Notes under the pieces: generated by a model | Database searches by the model: none | The model's input: only the letters and a program-made list of their open reading frames with translations | What the model was told of the DNA's origin: nothing | NCBI GenBank assembly: GCA_965215035.1 | Contig: OZ244040.1 | Span: forward strand, 2,232,001 to 2,296,000 | Length of the DNA stretch: 64,000 nucleotides | Reading direction: 5' to 3' | Source: Azophilus sp965215035 | GTDB lineage: Bacteria > Pseudomonadota > Gammaproteobacteria > Pseudomonadales > Azotimanducaceae | Made by a program: the position numbers and the translations under genes | Part shown: one piece after another, positions 61,184-64,000 of the stretch | Numbering within the stretch: position 1 is the stretch's first letter | How the letters are laid out: each line of letters starts with the position of its first letter

Positions 61184-62815
61184 CTATTTCAAGTAATACC
61201 GCCGCGCACGTGTTTGGCCCTCTGCCCGCACCAGCCCCGCTTGCACCAGTTCATTCAGCAGCCGACGCACCTTGTTTGGCAAGGCGCCAATGAGAGCGGT
61301 TCCCTCTGTTGTGGTAAGACTGCCACGTCGGCGAATTTCATCCAGCAGCCGTTGCCGGTTGCGGTTTTCCGCGCCAGCTTCGTTGCCGGCTTGTAGCACT
61401 GCCGTAGGCAGAACATAGCGGGAGCCGCCGCGCTGCCCAACGCGGGTCAGCAAACCCTTCGCCATTGCGCCGGCCAGCAGATCATCAATGTCGGCATCCA
61501 ACAGCATCCGCCGAAGTTCCCGACGGGTGACCGCGCCGTTTTGCCGTGCGGCCAACAGCACCAGACGTTCGTTGGCCGTCAATTCGGCGCCCACGGCGAG
61601 CAGCCACACCTGATCCTCCACATTCGCAAGGGAGCGGTTGCGTAGCGTAACGGTGACAGAGCTTGCCGTCGCCTCGAACATCGGCGGCTCCATAAGGCGT
61701 GACTCCATTTCCCGGTACATGCGGTCGATGCCCTCCCCGTACTCCTCCACCAGCCCCAGCATCTTCAACACTCGCATGATGCGCGGGTTGCGGCTGTAGT
61801 GCTCGTCGCGCATGTTATCCAACGTGATGTGGCCGGGAAGGGGGCCAGGGCTCTGCACCTCAACTCGGTCGTCCCAAACCGTGACGTCGACTGTGGCACC
61901 TTGCAATCCGTAGTCCCGGTGCGCCAGTGCGTTCACCACCGCCTCCCGCAGAACCGCCTCGGGATACTCGGTCAGCGTTTGGCGGCGACTGCCGGCAACC
62001 ACCTCAAAACGCCTGCTATGCTCCGAGATGAATTGCAGGCAACAATCGACGGTTTCCGCCAAGGGCGCGGAGCACTCTTCGCGGGCAGCCGTCGGCCCCG
62101 GCCCCGGCCCGGCGCCGACGCGGCGCACGAGTTGCACAGCGGCACCCCGCATGAAGTCCCGCGGATCAGCAGCGAACAGGATAGCGGCAGCACGCAGGAC
62201 ACTCGGCTCCAATGGAGGGGCCGCGGCCATCGCTACACCCAAGTCCGCCAACGCCCGCCCCATGCCGCCTTCGCTTACAGGAGTTCTTCCTTCAACGGCG
62301 AGCACCTGATTGATCGCCGCAAGACCGAAGGCCGACAGATCCACCGAAGCGATAGGCTCGTCCTCGCCAGCGCGATGCTCCCGTTCCCGCACGAATCGGG
62401 CCATGGCATCGCCACGCAGGGGGAGGGAATCTCCCCCGACGCGGCGCAGCAGGCGCCCGTCCGGAGTCGTAACAATGCGCCCCCGCACTTCAGGCACGGC
62501 ACAGACCGTCAAAGCCTTGCCACCGACTGCGATTTCACGCAATTGGACATCCACACCGCATTCCGCGGCAATGCGCGTGATGCGGTCTTGGGTGTTCTGC
62601 GACAGCGGGCAGCCGAGGATGTTGCGCCGGTCGTCCACACCGTGGACGATCAGGCCGCCGTGGGTCATGGCCATGGCGGCGATGGCGTCCCGGATGTCTG
62701 TCGGAACGCCACGCTTGAAGTCTAGCTGCTCATGCTCGCGGCGACCGAACAGGTGCCAAAACGCCTCGTCCGTGAGCGAAGACTGGATGTCGCCAAGGCC
62801 GGGTATGGAAGTCAT
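61184..62815 (-). CDS. AlbA_2/Schlafen-like ATP-binding regulator with C-terminal winged helices
   Basis: About 543 residues from the ATG at 62815. The longer frame to 63010 lacks similarity and crosses the operator. The N-terminal AlbA_2 domain (residues about 25-125) has EHEQLDFKRGVPTDIRDAIA, then HGGLIVHGVDDRRNILGCPL. A central ATPase-like C-terminal domain follows (ALAHRDYGLQGATVDVTVWD, GPLPGHITLDNM), then two winged-helix-like segments. Such proteins are transcriptional regulators or, as Schlafen relatives, possible defence factors. The palindrome directly upstream suggests autoregulation. Confidence 0.85.
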   Translation of the reverse strand: MTSIPGLGDIQSSLTDEAFWHLFGRREHEQLDFKRGVPTDIRDAIAAMAMTHGGLIVHGVDDRRNILGCPLSQNTQDRITRIAAECGVDVQLREIAVGGKALTVCAVPEVRGRIVTTPDGRLLRRVGGDSLPLRGDAMARFVREREHRAGEDEPIASVDLSAFGLAAINQVLAVEGRTPVSEGGMGRALADLGVAMAAAPPLEPSVLRAAAILFAADPRDFMRGAAVQLVRRVGAGPGPGPTAAREECSAPLAETVDCCLQFISEHSRRFEVVAGSRRQTLTEYPEAVLREAVVNALAHRDYGLQGATVDVTVWDDRVEVQSPGPLPGHITLDNMRDEHYSRNPRIMRVLKMLGLVEEYGEGIDRMYREMESRLMEPPMFEATASSVTVTLRNRSLANVEDQVWLLAVGAELTANERLVLLAARQNGAVTRRELRRMLLDADIDDLLAGAMAKGLLTRVGQRGGSRYVLPTAVLQAGNEAGAENRNRQRLLDEIRRRGSLTTTEGTALIGALPNKVRRLLNELVQAGLVRAEGQTRARRYYLK

Positions 62816-62820
62816 GGTCC

Positions 62821-62838
62821 AAAGATTATCAAATCTTT
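62821..62838. promoter_or_regulatory. Perfect palindromic operator candidate before the AlbA_2 gene
   Basis: AAAGATTATCAAATCTTT is a perfect 7-bp inverted repeat with a 4-base centre, ending five bases upstream of the start codon at 62815. A further AAAGATT half-site lies at 62873-62879. It would overlap the ribosome binding region, so a bound regulator could block both transcription and translation. Confidence 0.5.
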
Positions 62839-62963
62839 CGGGGGAATGCGCTTGGAAATGCCTATTTTTCGGAAAGATTGTTAAATGTTTTTGTTCCTTA
62901 CGGCAAGAAGGAACTTCGCATCCCGGGGAATACACGAGGCGGGGCCATTCGTCCTCGGCGAAC

Positions 62964-63383
62964 AAAAATACGACCCTGAATCTTCCAGAAGCCCTGATTG
63001 CACGCACCAAAGCCTATGCGGCTTCACACGGGACGACCATGACGGCCATTATTCGCAGCCATTTGGAGGCGGTCACGGCAGAACCAGAACGGCCAGCGAA
63101 TGATCCTCTGCAAGCCTACTCGACCAGCCTTATCACCCGCGATGAGGCAATCCGTCGCACGGGCGTACGTGATTATGCGGAACTCCTTGTGTCGTTGGGG
63201 GATGCGGGACTTGCGCCGCCGCGCCCTCCAGAGCATCAGATCGAGCGGATGGGGTCGACGAGCCAGAGGCAATCGGAAGCTATTGGACACCGTCGCCTTG
63301 AAAGGAATCCTCCGGCAACGGTGATGCGGGAGGTGCGAATACGGCCGCCCGGTGATCGTCACGCCCAGCTTGCCCGTGCGTGA
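62964..63383 (+). pseudogene. VapB-like ribbon-helix-helix antitoxin lacking its start
   Basis: From 62964 the frame reads KNTTLNLPEALIARTKAYAA, then SHGTTMTAIIRSHLEAVTAE, the ribbon-helix-helix part of VapB-type antitoxins. NDPLQAYSTSLITRDEAIRR and TGVRDYAELLVSLGDAG follow, the usual second domain, and PRPPEHQIERM. No start codon precedes the first residues in frame nearby. The open frame continues upstream to an ATG near 62814, inside the AlbA_2 control region, giving an unnatural N-terminal extension. No PIN toxin follows. It is probably a 5'-truncated, partnerless antitoxin. Confidence 0.5.
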
Positions 63384-63451
63384 GAAAACTGGGATCGAGT
63401 CTTACCAGGGCTCGTCCAGGGGCGGCCATGCCGGGGCTGGGGCCGTCCGGC

Positions 63452-64000
63452 TTACACTGCGATCAGGATATTGGCGCGTTGAGCCGCCTTGCGTGCATCC
63501 TCAAGGAACGAGCCGTCGGACCCGTGACGCACACCGGTCACCATGAGATCGGCAACATCCACACGGTCCCCAAAGAAGAGTAGCGCCGAATCCGTATCAC
63601 AGAGATTCGACGTCCAGATGAGACCGTCTGCTGCGGCGAACTGGTCATGCACCGCCTTTGCCCAATACGCGGTGCGGTGGTACTGGGTAGGCAGGGCGCC
63701 AATCAATGTTGCGGGGGTTAAGCCCCACCTCATCAGGTCCGGGGCGCGCAGGCTTGCGAGGCGCAGCGTGCGGCGTACTACGAGCGTGCTGTGCCGGCGA
63801 TCTTCCATTGCCTGGCGCGGCACACTCTTGCGAACCGCGGCCAGGGGGACATCGTGCAGAATCGTCTCATAGATGGCCGCCTCAACGGAGTCCGCGGCGT
63901 ACAGCGTCGGTATGCAATCCCCCTGCTCGTCGTGGATCGGAGCAAAGCGAGTAGGGCCGCCCTGACAGGCATTGAATGTGTTCCCTTGGAACTGGCGAGC
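63452..64000 (-). CDS. RES-domain toxin, N-terminus outside the window
   Basis: The minus-strand frame is open to the right edge, so about 182 residues are visible and the start lies beyond. RES features are clear: FNACQGGPTRFAPIHDEQGD, CIPTLYAADSVEAAIYETIL, LRAPDLMRWGLTPATLIGAL, YHRTAYWAKAVHDQ and GLIWTSNLCDTDSALLFFGD, with the Arg, Glu and Ser of the active site. RES toxins degrade or phosphorolyse NAD+ and are paired with an Xre-type antitoxin, usually encoded just upstream. That gene would be outside the window. Convergent with the VapB-like relic. Confidence 0.8.
   Translation of the reverse strand, partial: ARQFQGNTFNACQGGPTRFAPIHDEQGDCIPTLYAADSVEAAIYETILHDVPLAAVRKSVPRQAMEDRRHSTLVVRRTLRLASLRAPDLMRWGLTPATLIGALPTQYHRTAYWAKAVHDQFAAADGLIWTSNLCDTDSALLFFGDRVDVADLMVTGVRHGSDGSFLEDARKAAQRANILIAV

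Noticed and set aside
1..64000. CRISPR arrays.
   Set aside because: No regularly spaced identical repeats of 24-40 bp were seen. The direct repeats present occur only in pairs.

Overview
The window is about 64 kb of GC-rich DNA with closely packed genes. It carries a TonB-dependent receptor, lipoproteins, and the DUF503, DUF815, DUF481, DUF6491 and MltF families. That mix suggests a Gram-negative proteobacterium, most likely a gammaproteobacterium with a heterotrophic, peptide- and amine-using lifestyle. I cannot place it more precisely from sequence alone.

Left edge (1-3.9 kb): a SIR2-like/P-loop NTPase protein cut by the window edge, resembling known anti-phage effectors; an orphan HicB-type antitoxin; a scrambled relic of a KAP-type NTPase; a CTAG-flanked MITE-like element; and an XRE antitoxin followed in frame by only the C-terminal end of a HipA-like toxin. 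This is an eroded defence/toxin-antitoxin islet.

Catabolic block (3.9-24.2 kb): divergent SDR and acyl-CoA dehydrogenase genes; a complete heterotetrameric sarcosine oxidase operon (soxB-soxD-soxA-soxG, all overlapping); a TetR regulator; a YkvI-type membrane protein; an M19 dipeptidase; two gamma-glutamyltransferase-family hydrolases; a fused indolepyruvate:ferredoxin oxidoreductase; and a GlcD-type FAD oxidoreductase. A reasonable reading is that exported hydrolases break down gamma-glutamyl or dipeptide compounds and cytoplasmic enzymes oxidise the amino- and keto-acids released.

Envelope and hydrolase block (24.4-52.2 kb): three amidohydrolases (one fused to a TolB-like propeller), a TonB-dependent receptor, an esterase, a phytanoyl-CoA dioxygenase, an alpha/beta hydrolase, an SpdH-like amine oxidoreductase, an ornithine cyclodeaminase-family enzyme, an MBL hydrolase, VOC proteins, a third gamma-glutamyltransferase, a trypsin-like protease with a PPC domain, and methylmalonate-semialdehyde dehydrogenase. 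Gene relics (GST, gamma-glutamyltransferase C-terminus, MetE-like, amidohydrolase) and small dispersed repeats lie between them.

Right part (52.5-64 kb): housekeeping-type genes (DUF503, DUF815 ATPase, DUF481, Eis-like acetyltransferase, tRNA-Glu, MltF). A two-gene AbiEii-type toxin cassette sits between 68-bp direct repeats beginning at the 3' end of tRNA-Glu. The window ends with an AlbA_2/Schlafen-like regulator, a start-less VapB-like antitoxin and a RES-domain toxin cut by the edge.

Throughout, intergenic regions hold several families of short non-autonomous elements. Two are well defined here: a 150-bp family with terminal inverted repeats and imperfect 11-bp target duplications, and a 91-bp family with about 21-bp terminal repeats and 6-bp target duplications. 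Together with the relics they show a chromosome with active rearrangement and decay.
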